Of a DNA stretch of 64,000 bases, positions 36,137 through 45,522 are shown piece by piece. Location: NCBI RefSeq assembly GCF_002157835.1, contig NZ_CP020809.1, forward strand, positions 7,440,001-7,504,000, in the 5' to 3' direction. How positions within the stretch are numbered: the first letter of the stretch is position 1; each line of letters begins with the position of its first letter. The position numbers were made by a program, and so were the translations under genes. Below the pieces are notes generated by a model that made no database searches, had not been told where the DNA came from, and saw nothing but the letters and a program-made list of their open reading frames with translations. Source of the DNA: Mycobacterium dioxanotrophicus (lineage in GTDB: Bacteria > Actinomycetota > Actinomycetes > Mycobacteriales > Mycobacteriaceae).

Positions 36137-37294
36137 CTACAGCACCCCGAAGCTCGACGTCACCCACCGCACAGGGTCAGCACACCGGAACGGGGCGATG
36201 CCCCGCGAATGCAGCCGGTTGCCGCTGGGCGGCTGCCCCAACGCGGACACGACGAAATAGCGGTTCTGCAAACGCATTCCGTTAGACGGGTTTTCGACGG
36301 CGGCGACGATGGAGCCGGCATTGAGCCGCGTCAGCAGGCTGCGTACCTCTTCGTGCATCAACTGCCCACCGACCTCGTCGTACTGCTGGCTGTCGGAGGT
36401 GTCCCGCAGGTAGGCCGCGCCCGCGTTCGACATGATCAGGCTCCACTCGGAACCCTCGACCTCCCGCAGCACGCGTAGGGCATCGAACTTCGAGAGGATC
36501 ACCGCGAGCTTGGGCTGCCCCGGCGCCACCGCCATCGTCACGTTGTTGAGCACCGATCGCGGGTCGCCACCGCTGAACAGCTGGGCGGGCAGCAGATCTT
36601 GCAGCTGATCGCGAATTGCCTTGACCCGCAACGGGTCGAACATGAAGAACACCGCGTCGGCATTGGCGAAGAACCGGAACGGCGGCGTGTGCAGATCACC
36701 GGACTCCATGTCCTCGCCTGCCACATCGCGCAACACCAGGAACCGCCGTACGCCGTGCCAGATGCCGATCGAGAACATCAGCGGTTCACGCTGCGTGGAG
36801 GCCTGGGTGTGCACGGTCGGGGTCGGCGGGATCAGCCCGCGCTGCACGTACAGCGGTGTCTCGTAGTTGGTCGCATAGGCCTGCGCGGTCGCGCGGGTGA
36901 CCGGCTCCATCGACACCCCGAGCCGTTCACACAGCAGCTCAAGCTGTTTCACCAACACACCGATGTACAGACTCTTGCCGGTGGCACGGGCCCCGGCCAT
37001 GGCGATGCAGATGGCGTGCCCCTGCCGCCAGCCCTCGGGCAACACGTAGTGGCAGACCGGGCAGATCTCGACCGCCGGGCCCTGCAGAGCTCGGCTGGCC
37101 TCCGCGGTCGGCGGCGGCGGGCCGTTGTAACCCGGCGTGCGGGTCCAGGTGTAGAGCGGGCCGCAGTCGGCCGGCGCCCCCAGATACGCCGTGGCGACGT
37201 CGTCGCGGTAGCGCGTGCCGCCGGCCTGAGCGGACAACGTCCACAGATGCTGGTTCGGATTGAGCGCCGAAAAACAGCGCGGGCATTTGCTCAT
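36137..37294 (-). CDS. Zinc-ribbon GTPase (double-GTPase-2 type), cluster NTPase
   Basis: The 385-aa product has two CxxC pairs, in MSKCPRCF and EICPVCHY, that should form a split zinc ribbon. The P-loop is AGARATGKS near residue 100. DVAGED near 190 would be the switch-II motif and SKFD near 264 the base-specificity loop. This fits the double-GTPase-2 class of GTPases known mainly from computational studies of multi-gene NTPase systems. The ATG at 37294 lies within the 32-bp repeat. It follows the vWA gene by 31 bases. It may be the motor or switch of the cluster; catalysis is inferred. Confidence 0.72.
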   Translation of the reverse strand: MSKCPRCFSALNPNQHLWTLSAQAGGTRYRDDVATAYLGAPADCGPLYTWTRTPGYNGPPPPTAEASRALQGPAVEICPVCHYVLPEGWRQGHAICIAMAGARATGKSLYIGVLVKQLELLCERLGVSMEPVTRATAQAYATNYETPLYVQRGLIPPTPTVHTQASTQREPLMFSIGIWHGVRRFLVLRDVAGEDMESGDLHTPPFRFFANADAVFFMFDPLRVKAIRDQLQDLLPAQLFSGGDPRSVLNNVTMAVAPGQPKLAVILSKFDALRVLREVEGSEWSLIMSNAGAAYLRDTSDSQQYDEVGGQLMHEEVRSLLTRLNAGSIVAAVENPSNGMRLQNRYFVVSALGQPPSGNRLHSRGIAPFRCADPVRWVTSSFGVL

Positions 37295-37321
37295 GCGCGA
37301 TCCGCCTCCGGCTCCTCGCTG
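37290..37321 (-). repeat. 32-bp dispersed repeat, copy B, at start of GTPase gene
   Basis: This segment matches 19505-19536 with one difference in 32. It includes the start codon of the GTPase gene at its low-coordinate end and separates it from the vWA gene. Both complete copies lie immediately 5' of a P-loop NTPase gene on the minus strand. Confidence 0.6.
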
Positions 37322-37325
37322 AAAC

Positions 37326-38255
37326 TCATGGGGCCAGGGCCTTCGCCAGCGACGCTGTGATCCGGTCCAGCACAGGCGGATGCGCCAGCAACTCGGCCGT
37401 CGCCTCGTTGCCCGGACGCGGCGCCGGGAGGCGCGCACCCGCGGCATCGAGCCTGCGGTCGTTGGACAGCGCGATGACCGGAAACCGTTGCCGCACCGCA
37501 CTTGTGGGGTAGTCCGCGCAGACCACCACGCGGGAGCGCCCGGGTGCCAGCCGGGACCAGCGGGCGCCTGCCGACCAGCGCGGCGTCGCCCGCCGAAGCG
37601 CCTCGCCCAGTTCCGCACTGCCCGTCGCGGTCACCGGGACCACGTCCGCACCCACGAGGACCGCCGATATGTTGCGCACACCCACCGCGTCGGCGACGCC
37701 GACCACGATCTCGGTGGCCGCCACCACGCTGCCGTCCGCGAACCAGCTACGCATCGAGGCCGAGGTGTCGAACGCGATCAGCACCGCACCGTCGGACTCG
37801 CCCGGCCCGCGGCCGGTGATCTTGCGCGCCGAGGTGCGGGCGGCGGTGGCCAGGGGGCTCAGCTGGGTATCGGCGACGGCGCTGACCGAGATGTCGATCT
37901 GTGTGCCGTCGGGGGTCAGCTTGGCGAACGTCAGCCCGGTGTCACCGCTGACGTCGATCGGGTCGAACATCACCTGGACCGGATCGACATCACCGGGATT
38001 GTCGTGGGCAATCGCCAGATGGATGACCGTCCCGCTGCCGAACCGGTCGGTGCCCACCGGGCGCACCGCGACCATGACGGGGCCGGTGAGACTGGGCAGC
38101 AACGCCTGATGCGCGCTCGAGCGCACCACCGGCTGATCGGGTCCGCCATGCACCTCGAGCGCGGCACCGCCGACGGCGCCGGTGATGGCCACCGACAGCG
38201 CCTGGCTGGGTATCTGCACCCGCTGGTTGCGTGCATTCACCACGTAGATCGGCAT
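37326..38255 (-). CDS. Cytosolic vWA-domain protein
   Basis: The 309-aa product has an N-terminal beta-rich part (TerD-like in feel, but not assigned) and then a vWA domain with MIDAS DTSAS near residue 163 and a likely Thr/Asp later. No signal or TM is seen. Such vWA proteins bind Mg2+-dependent partners and are often paired with MoxR or GTPase modules. The start shares one base with the upstream stop (TGATG). Confidence 0.72.
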   Translation of the reverse strand: MPIYVVNARNQRVQIPSQALSVAITGAVGGAALEVHGGPDQPVVRSSAHQALLPSLTGPVMVAVRPVGTDRFGSGTVIHLAIAHDNPGDVDPVQVMFDPIDVSGDTGLTFAKLTPDGTQIDISVSAVADTQLSPLATAARTSARKITGRGPGESDGAVLIAFDTSASMRSWFADGSVVAATEIVVGVADAVGVRNISAVLVGADVVPVTATGSAELGEALRRATPRWSAGARWSRLAPGRSRVVVCADYPTSAVRQRFPVIALSNDRRLDAAGARLPAPRPGNEATAELLAHPPVLDRITASLAKALAP

Positions 38256-40741
38256 CAGCGACTCCCCCGCAATCGGGCCGCCAGCGACGGCTGTGCGTCA
38301 TAGCGCCGGGCCAGCAGCCTGCCCACCATCTTCCGGTACCGCCGCACCGTGCCGTCCGAGGCATCCCCGGACAGCTGTGTCATCAGCATCGTCACCGCGT
38401 CGACGTCGCTCTCCTCACCGGGCATGCCCGCCGCCACGCGTTCGGCCAGCTGCCCCATCAATTGATCGATCACGTCCAGCTGCTGCTGGGCATCCTCGGC
38501 CGACGCGACACGCAGCAGCGTCACCGCCAGCACCGCCTGCGGCGCCACCTCGTAGCCGTCGACCAGCGGCGTCACCCGCGCGATGGCCTCGCCGCCGAGA
38601 CCGGAATCAGCCGCCAACGCCGCACAGGCCTGCGGGTAGGGCTGGCCGGCGACGACGCCCAGCAACGCGAACGTCAGCATCCGCACGGCGAAGTCGTGGT
38701 GCACGGCGCTGGGCTCGGTAGTGGCCAGCACCTGCTCCCAGAACGGCAGGTAGGCGCTTTGGTGGGTCTCCACATACCGCTGGTGCATCCACATCTGCGG
38801 TTCGATGTATCGCACTGCCGCACAGGCCACGGCCGTGCTGTCGCCGTTACCGTCGATCACCCGGCCGGCCAGCTCGGTCAGCGCAGGCGAGTCCGGCGCG
38901 CCCACCAGTGTGCGCACGGTGCCGGCCCCGGTGATCGGGTCGGCGCCCAACGCCAGCAGGAGGTCGGCCGGGTCCCACACCGACTCCGCGACGGCCTGTT
39001 CGAAATGCGGGGACGCGGTCGCCCGCAGCCACCACAGCTGCGCCCCGGAATCACCGGGCTCGACCGATCCGCGCCGGCCGGCCCGGATACCGCGCAGCGC
39101 CGCCCGGATCCAGGTCGGGTCCCACGGGCTGGCGTGGGCCAACTCGTCGGCACCAGGCAAGGGTGTCGCATCGGCCAACCAATCGAGCAGGTTGTCGCTG
39201 ATCGCGGTGCCCTCGACATCGCCACCGGCCCGCAGCAAAGCCGCGCCGATCGCCAACCTGCCGTCGACGTCGACGCGTTGACGCATCTTCGGGCCGCGCG
39301 CCGGATCGTCGAGGTGCGGCACCACGTCGTCGAGCAGGGCGGGGGCGAGCCGGTCGTCGTCAACCCCGGCCCGCAGCAGCAGTTCGATCACCCGAAGCTC
39401 ACGTTCGGGACCTTGGTCCCGGGCCGCGGCAAGCCCGGGGCCGATGGCCGACTGCACCTGTGAAGGCGTTGGTTTCCCGTGAAACAATCTGTGCCCCAAC
39501 GGGATTGGCCCGAGTTGGCCGAGCCACGTGTCATCGGTGATGGCCCGGCTCAGATACGTCGCATCGGCGAAATCGGCGGCGGGTCCGTCGGGCAGTTCCT
39601 GTACCGCACGCCAGGCGTCGGCGGTGCTGGTGCCGACGACCGCCGACAGCACGTCGGCGATGGTCTGCGCTGCCTGCGACCCGGCCGGGACATCCGGAGG
39701 CGAGTGGGCGGCGATCACCTCGTGTGCCTCTTCGACAGCGTCAGCAAATTCCGGGCGGCCGGCCACCACCATGGCCGTCGGCCAGGCGGGGTGCAGGCCC
39801 TCGTCGTTGACCTGCTCGGCGATCCGGTCGATGTCGTCGAGCAACCGCCGCGCCGAATGTGGTTCCAGCAGCACCACCTGGGCCATCGCCGACAAGTGCG
39901 TGGCCTCGATGGTGTGCCCGCGTGCGGTCTTGTGCGGCTCGCCGTCGAGCTCGCCCATCGATACCGCTTCGGTCTCGCTGATCACGACCACGCCTGCCGG
40001 CACGGCATCCAGATCACCGATCGGCACGGCCGTCAGCAACTGGCCACTGTGCAACGCCAGCATCACCTGGTCGGCCCGGTCGAACGTGGAAAAGCTCAAG
40101 CCCGCGGCGGTTCCCGGTGACATCAGAAAGCTCACCAGCCCGATCCACTGCGCAGCCGATTCGACCGACTCCGCACCGAGGACCACCGGTGCGCCGCCGT
40201 CGAGCGCCCCGGCCACGGCATCGAGCAGCGCGAACAGCGTCGCCAGCCGCCAGGTGGTGGTGTCCAGCGCGAACGCCACCACGCTGTCCTTGGTCACGAC
40301 CGTGCCCGGCTCGGGTGGGCTGTCGGGAATCGTCGCCCTGCTCACCGCCGCCGCGCCGTACGGACGGGCCCACTGCGGCGAGCGCCACCACTGGATCGGC
40401 CGCCGCCGCGGCGAAGACAGCGGGGTGCGGTCCAGCACGACGTGGGCGAACACGTTGCCGGGCCGGCCGGTGCTGTCGGACCCCGCGGGCACGGTGTGCC
40501 AGTACCCCGTACCGGTTTCGACCCTGCCGTAGGCCAGCCGTCGCGGTCCCTGCTCGAGCTGTTCGGGTGTCGGATAATCGGGCAGCGGCTGCACCGGCCG
40601 GAATACCGTGCGGACACCGGCGATCAGCTGCTGGGTCTCTTCCGGCGTGAGGTCGCCGGTCGTCTGCTTGACCTGCCAGCCGCCGGCCGAACCGACAGCA
40701 TCGAACGACGTGTAGGCCAGCTGGCCATAGCGTGAGGTCAT
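38255..40741 (-). CDS. GTPase-associated protein 1 (GAP1-like)
   Basis: The 828-aa cytosolic product begins YGQLAYTSFD and continues with GWQVKQTTGDLT, typical of the GAP1 N-terminal domain. A middle domain with ALDTTTWRLATLFALLDAV and a long helical C-terminal region follow. In computational surveys GAP1 proteins occur beside double GTPases, vWA proteins and other NTPases; the biochemical role is unknown. The N-terminal Met is coupled to the upstream gene by ATGA. Confidence 0.72.
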   Translation of the reverse strand: MTSRYGQLAYTSFDAVGSAGGWQVKQTTGDLTPEETQQLIAGVRTVFRPVQPLPDYPTPEQLEQGPRRLAYGRVETGTGYWHTVPAGSDSTGRPGNVFAHVVLDRTPLSSPRRRPIQWWRSPQWARPYGAAAVSRATIPDSPPEPGTVVTKDSVVAFALDTTTWRLATLFALLDAVAGALDGGAPVVLGAESVESAAQWIGLVSFLMSPGTAAGLSFSTFDRADQVMLALHSGQLLTAVPIGDLDAVPAGVVVISETEAVSMGELDGEPHKTARGHTIEATHLSAMAQVVLLEPHSARRLLDDIDRIAEQVNDEGLHPAWPTAMVVAGRPEFADAVEEAHEVIAAHSPPDVPAGSQAAQTIADVLSAVVGTSTADAWRAVQELPDGPAADFADATYLSRAITDDTWLGQLGPIPLGHRLFHGKPTPSQVQSAIGPGLAAARDQGPERELRVIELLLRAGVDDDRLAPALLDDVVPHLDDPARGPKMRQRVDVDGRLAIGAALLRAGGDVEGTAISDNLLDWLADATPLPGADELAHASPWDPTWIRAALRGIRAGRRGSVEPGDSGAQLWWLRATASPHFEQAVAESVWDPADLLLALGADPITGAGTVRTLVGAPDSPALTELAGRVIDGNGDSTAVACAAVRYIEPQMWMHQRYVETHQSAYLPFWEQVLATTEPSAVHHDFAVRMLTFALLGVVAGQPYPQACAALAADSGLGGEAIARVTPLVDGYEVAPQAVLAVTLLRVASAEDAQQQLDVIDQLMGQLAERVAAGMPGEESDVDAVTMLMTQLSGDASDGTVRRYRKMVGRLLARRYDAQPSLAARLRGSR

Positions 40742-42879
40742 TGCGCCATCGCAGTCAACCGCAGGCTGTCCACCGGAGGATCGAGCAGGGCGATCACCCG
40801 CAGCCGCTCAGCCGACGGGGTGTTGACGAACAACCGGATCCAGCCCTGCAGGCCACGGACGTTGGCCGCCCACAGCTCGCCGGTACCGGAGGTCGTCAGT
40901 TGCGACCAGCGCAGTTCCTTCGACGGACGGTCGGCGAACTGGCCTTGCGCATCCAGCGGCGCCACGTCGACGGCCTGGCCATCATGGACGCTCAGCGGTA
41001 TCCGCTGCGGGTTGTTGACCAGGACGAACGCGGGTGAGCCGGGAAGGTCGTGCTCGGAGCGCATGGCGATGGTAGCGGTCGTCGGGAAACCCTGCGGGTC
41101 CCGACCGATGCGCACGGCGTACTGCAGCCGCAGCAGTCCGTGGTACTCGACGCTGGCGATCGCCCCGGTGACCCGCCGGCCCCCCGAGAACGCCACCGGG
41201 GCCAGGTGCAGCGAGCACCCGCCGACCGGCAGCTGCCCGGTGAGCTGCATCCCGCCGTACTTCTCGTATTCCTCCAGCGAGATCTCGAACGACTTGCCGG
41301 TCAACCCGGCGCGCGGGTCGTAGCCCTTGGGGGCCAGGTACAGCACCACACCGGCCGCGCCGTCGGGCCAGTCGAAGGTGAGCACCTGCTTGTTGCAGTA
41401 CTCGGCCAGTTCTATGTCGCGGATCGCGCCGGTCCGCACCGACGACAGCGTGCGGCCCACCAGGGCCCGGCCGGCCAGGATGGTCACCGGAGTGAGGTAG
41501 GCGCGGCTCCAGTCGGCCGGCCAGGACACCCCCGCCATCAGCGCGCGGGGCCTGCCGTCGGGCCCGGTCTGGGTGACCACGGGCTGGGTGAGCCGCAGCT
41601 CCGGCGTCAGCCCGACCTGCTCGAGCGCGCCTTCGGGCAGCTCGGCCGATTCCGCACCGGCGTTCGGTCCGTCCTGGGTGCGGTAGATGACGATGCGCCC
41701 GCCTACCGGCGGGGTCCAGGTGAGGTCGAAGGACGAGCCGTCCACACCCGTCGCCACGGCGAGGTCGGTGACCGGGGCCAGCACAGCCGAGATCTCGATG
41801 TCGGTCTCGACGGCTTCCGACAGCCGCAGCACCCCGTCGACGTTGGCCGCGCAGCGGGCGCGGTACTGGTAGCGCTCACCACGAACGGGCTCGGAGTCGA
41901 CGAAGCCGTTGAGGTTGTCGCTGCCCGCGAGGATGCGGTACTGCGGCCCGTCTCGACCGGCCTCGGCGGCGGGCACCCGGTAGACGTATACCGCGCTGAC
42001 CCCCGCCGGCACGGTCCACTGGCCGATGACCCGGCCGGAGTCCTCCCGGATGGCGAAATCGGTGATCGGGCTGACCAGCACGCCGGCGGCGTAGAGCATC
42101 GGCTGCGCGGTCAGGGCCTCGGCACGGGTGGCGCCGACGTTGATCCAGACCTGGTAATGCCGGACCGCCGCGCCGGGTGGGCGGGTGTCGGCCGCCGACG
42201 TCGTATCGGTGGCGGCCACCAGATCGGCGCGATCCGGTGAGTACGGCGGGTTGTCCTCGGAGCTCACCAGCCGGTACAGCACGACGCCGTCGGAGCCCTG
42301 CAGCGGCGGCCAGCTGATCTCCATGGCACCGCCGGCTGCGTTGCGGCGCAACGCGATGCTCTGCCGGGGCGACTGCTGCTGCCCGAACGTGAACGGGGTG
42401 AAATCGGCTGCAGTGAGCGGGCTTTCGGCCACCGGTGCTGGTTCGGCGGGCGGTGGCGCCGGCGCGGCAGGTGGGGCCGGCTCGGAGGGGACCGCCGGCG
42501 TCGAAGGCGGCAGGGTCCCCGACGTCCCGGCCGGCGGCAAGGTCGGCGACGGGAGCGCCGCGCCGGCCGATGCGTCGGTGGTGCGGTGCCTGCCGGTGAT
42601 CGACGTCTGCTCGGTGGACGACGTGTCCAGCTCGGAGAGCACCCTGGCCATTTCGTCGGCGTGCTCGGCGACGGAGCCGGGCAGCATCGCCCGGATCTGT
42701 TCGACGTCCGTGCGGCCGGACCTCAGCACCAGACGAAGATGTGCCTCTTTGAAGCTGCGCGCCGCCACCGCACCGGAATCGATGAGTTGCTGGCGCCAGG
42801 CCAGCAGGGGTGCCAGCCGGGGGTCGGCGTCGTCGGGATCCTCCCGGTGAAAAGGATCGGGGCTGCTGGAATCCTGCAT
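40738..42879 (-). CDS. Beta-domain adaptor with N-terminal helical domain
   Basis: The 713-aa product starts at ATG 42879, one base after the upstream stop. An N-terminal helical adaptor-like region (RLAPLLAWRQQLIDSG to about residue 95) is followed by a Pro/Ala linker and several fibronectin-III-like beta domains with repeated VVLYR / VYVYRVP / IVIYRTQ strands. No signal peptide or TM is seen, so the beta domains would be in the cytosol. It may bridge the GTPase/GAP1 pair and the membrane parts. Family not firmly recognised. Confidence 0.62.
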   Translation of the reverse strand: MQDSSSPDPFHREDPDDADPRLAPLLAWRQQLIDSGAVAARSFKEAHLRLVLRSGRTDVEQIRAMLPGSVAEHADEMARVLSELDTSSTEQTSITGRHRTTDASAGAALPSPTLPPAGTSGTLPPSTPAVPSEPAPPAAPAPPPAEPAPVAESPLTAADFTPFTFGQQQSPRQSIALRRNAAGGAMEISWPPLQGSDGVVLYRLVSSEDNPPYSPDRADLVAATDTTSAADTRPPGAAVRHYQVWINVGATRAEALTAQPMLYAAGVLVSPITDFAIREDSGRVIGQWTVPAGVSAVYVYRVPAAEAGRDGPQYRILAGSDNLNGFVDSEPVRGERYQYRARCAANVDGVLRLSEAVETDIEISAVLAPVTDLAVATGVDGSSFDLTWTPPVGGRIVIYRTQDGPNAGAESAELPEGALEQVGLTPELRLTQPVVTQTGPDGRPRALMAGVSWPADWSRAYLTPVTILAGRALVGRTLSSVRTGAIRDIELAEYCNKQVLTFDWPDGAAGVVLYLAPKGYDPRAGLTGKSFEISLEEYEKYGGMQLTGQLPVGGCSLHLAPVAFSGGRRVTGAIASVEYHGLLRLQYAVRIGRDPQGFPTTATIAMRSEHDLPGSPAFVLVNNPQRIPLSVHDGQAVDVAPLDAQGQFADRPSKELRWSQLTTSGTGELWAANVRGLQGWIRLFVNTPSAERLRVIALLDPPVDSLRLTAMAQ

Positions 42880-42880
42880 G

Positions 42881-45520
42881 TCAGAACACCATGTCCTCCC
42901 CTGGCGGCGCATCGGATTCGGTGCGTCGAACCATCATCGTGGGCTCGTCCTCGCCACCTGGCGCGACGGGCACCGGCATCTCGAACAAAGCAAAATCGTA
43001 CGGCGGCAGACCGTCGCTGGCCTGGACAACGACTGCCCGGTAGCCCAGCCCGGCCCGGATCACCACCGCGTCGTCGACCGCGACGCCGGACCGGCCTGCC
43101 GTCACCGCGGCGTTGGTGAACAGCGACGCGTCGAACGGCGCGGCCCGGCCCGGGCGGTGGTCGGTGAATCCGGCACCGAACTGTTGCGCGGGCACTTCCC
43201 GAGCCAGCGTCGGCACCGCGACCGTGCCGGTCAGCGCGTCGGCCAGGCCACCCGGTTGCCCACCGGCCTCGTCGGCGAACATCTGCTCCACGCGGGCCCA
43301 CAGCGCATCGGCCCCGGCAGGCCGGACCCGGCCCTGCAACACTGCCGACGACCACTGGTCCAGCCCGGACCCCGACCCGACGCCAGGAAGCTTGAACAGT
43401 GCCGCGGGCTCCTCACGGAGCCGGCCCGCCGCCTCGCCGAGCATGTCCTCCCACGGTTTGGTCAGCCAGCCCAGCGCGTAGAGCCTGCGCTGGATGCCGT
43501 GGGTCGCGTTGTCGGCCTGGTCGGCGCTGGGCGTGGCCACCCCGATCTGGGTGGACCGCGGCAGTCCGTCGACCAGTTGCCCGACGGCCGCGCGAGCCGG
43601 CGGCGCGACGCCGAACGGGGCCCGCAACACCGCGCCCAGCGTGCGGCACCACGCCAGCAGCTGACCGTAGGCGGACGTCAGCCGGCTCAGGTCCTGCACC
43701 GCGTTGCGCAGGTTCGCATGCATGGTCTCCAGCTGATTGAGCTGCGATCTTCGCAGGTTCATCTCGGCAAACAGGTCGCGTTGGCTGAGCATGAACAACC
43801 CGAGCGAGACCACGATGTACAGCACGATCAGGGACGCCCCGGTGATCAGGGCGAACTTCCAGCTCGACCAGCCGATGGCGGCGACCCCGATCAATGCCAG
43901 CAGCACCACGAACAGCGCCACGGTGAACGTCTTGAGGATGGTGCTGACCGCCTGCTGCCGCTGCCGCAGCTGCTCGTCGACGGCGTTGCGGTCACCCATC
44001 GACTGGATCTGGGACACCAGGCCGGCCACCTCGCCGCGGGCCCGCTGCATGAAGTCGGCCAGGATCGTGCCGACCTGCCAGGCATAGCTCTTCGCCGCGG
44101 CGGCCTGCCAGCGGTCCAACTCGGTCCCGGTGTTGCGGGCCTCCACCCCGGCCGCCGGGTCGGAGTAGGCGTTCTGCAGGCGTTCGCGGACGTTGGCGGC
44201 GCCAAGGACGTCAGCGCCTTCGACGGCGGTGACGCCGATGACCGCTGCCAGCGAGGTGGGAATCCCGCGGAACTCGTCGGCCGCGCTCGGCACCACGTCG
44301 GCGGCGTTGAACACCACGCCGACCGCCGATCCCACGGCGATCGGGTCAAGGCCCGCCGCCCGGCGACCGCCATCGGCGAGGGTCAGCGCGCCGTTGACGA
44401 AGTCGGTCCACAACGCGCTGAGATCCTGCTGCGCCAGGTGCGCGCCCTGCCCGCTCAGCGCGGTCTGCAGGGTCTCCGCGCTGCGGTTGAGGTCCTGCCA
44501 GTCGGCCTTGGCGGTATCGGCGACGACGGCGAACGCCGAGTCGGTACGGCCGAACACGGTGCCCTGCACGGTGGTCGCCACCACCGAGGTCACCGACCCC
44601 ATCACCGCCGACAGCCACGCCGACGGGGCGCTGCGCAGCGCGGCGCCCATGAATTTGAAGAACATCTTCAGCGCGGCCCAGATGCCGATCGCCTGGGTGG
44701 GCGCGGCGTCGGCCGCGAGCCGAGGCCCGCGCAGCACGTCGCGGTGTTTGGTCCACAACGCCCGGGCCATCGACTGTGCGGCCGTGGGAACGTCTTCGAC
44801 ATAGACCACGGGCACCTGCCCACCGCGCGGCAGCGGCAGCCGCCCTGTCGGGTCGAACAGCTGCGTGCGCAGCGTGCTCTCCACCGCGGTGGTGTCCAGC
44901 CTGCGGTAGAACGCCCGCACCGCGCGCACGGTCTGACCCGGCAGGATCTCCATGGTGTCGAACGGACTGTCGTCCACCCCGGCCCACAGGCCTGCGATCC
45001 CCGCGACCACCGGCGCGGTCTGCTGGGCGACGTCGAGGGGATCGGTCAGCCGGCCCCACGGCACCGCGCCGAGACCGGGCGCGGCGGAATCCTCCGGCGC
45101 GATCAGCAGGTTGTGCCAGCCTTCGAGCACCAGCGCCAGATCCGGGGCCGTCGGCACCGAATGCCCCGGCGTGAGCAGCAGCCGGAGCAGGCTGATCCGC
45201 GCGCCCATCGACGTGCTGCGCACGATCTGCTCCACGGCCTGCTCGGCAGCCAGCGGAACCCGCTCGGCGGCAGGCGCCTCGATGGGCACCAACACGGCCA
45301 CGCGGATCCGGTCGTAGCGCTCACCGGTCAGCAACTGTTGCAGCACAACAGGTTCGGCGTGGCCGTCGCGGATCAGGGTGGCCGGGGTGGAGGCGCCGCC
45401 GACATCACCGGCGTCGACCCAGGCGAACGGGCTCAGCAGCCCCACCGCCGAGTAGTCGGCCAGCACGGCGAGCACCTCTTCGCATGCGCGAGGCGGTGCC
45501 AGCAGGACGGTCAGCGACAT
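42881..45520 (-). CDS. Large two-TM membrane protein of the GTPase cluster, function unknown
   Basis: The product is 879 aa. Residues 1-525 are mixed alpha/beta and helical with hydrophobic patches near 270-330. Two TM helices lie at about residues 530-577 with a short loop. The C-terminal third is helical, then a beta-rich end with an acidic tail. No enzyme motif was recognised. Its place between the tubulin-like and adaptor genes, with gaps of two and one bases, argues that it works in the same complex, perhaps as membrane anchor. Confidence 0.6.
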   Translation of the reverse strand: MSLTVLLAPPRACEEVLAVLADYSAVGLLSPFAWVDAGDVGGASTPATLIRDGHAEPVVLQQLLTGERYDRIRVAVLVPIEAPAAERVPLAAEQAVEQIVRSTSMGARISLLRLLLTPGHSVPTAPDLALVLEGWHNLLIAPEDSAAPGLGAVPWGRLTDPLDVAQQTAPVVAGIAGLWAGVDDSPFDTMEILPGQTVRAVRAFYRRLDTTAVESTLRTQLFDPTGRLPLPRGGQVPVVYVEDVPTAAQSMARALWTKHRDVLRGPRLAADAAPTQAIGIWAALKMFFKFMGAALRSAPSAWLSAVMGSVTSVVATTVQGTVFGRTDSAFAVVADTAKADWQDLNRSAETLQTALSGQGAHLAQQDLSALWTDFVNGALTLADGGRRAAGLDPIAVGSAVGVVFNAADVVPSAADEFRGIPTSLAAVIGVTAVEGADVLGAANVRERLQNAYSDPAAGVEARNTGTELDRWQAAAAKSYAWQVGTILADFMQRARGEVAGLVSQIQSMGDRNAVDEQLRQRQQAVSTILKTFTVALFVVLLALIGVAAIGWSSWKFALITGASLIVLYIVVSLGLFMLSQRDLFAEMNLRRSQLNQLETMHANLRNAVQDLSRLTSAYGQLLAWCRTLGAVLRAPFGVAPPARAAVGQLVDGLPRSTQIGVATPSADQADNATHGIQRRLYALGWLTKPWEDMLGEAAGRLREEPAALFKLPGVGSGSGLDQWSSAVLQGRVRPAGADALWARVEQMFADEAGGQPGGLADALTGTVAVPTLAREVPAQQFGAGFTDHRPGRAAPFDASLFTNAAVTAGRSGVAVDDAVVIRAGLGYRAVVVQASDGLPPYDFALFEMPVPVAPGGEDEPTMMVRRTESDAPPGEDMVF

Positions 45521-45522
45521 CG

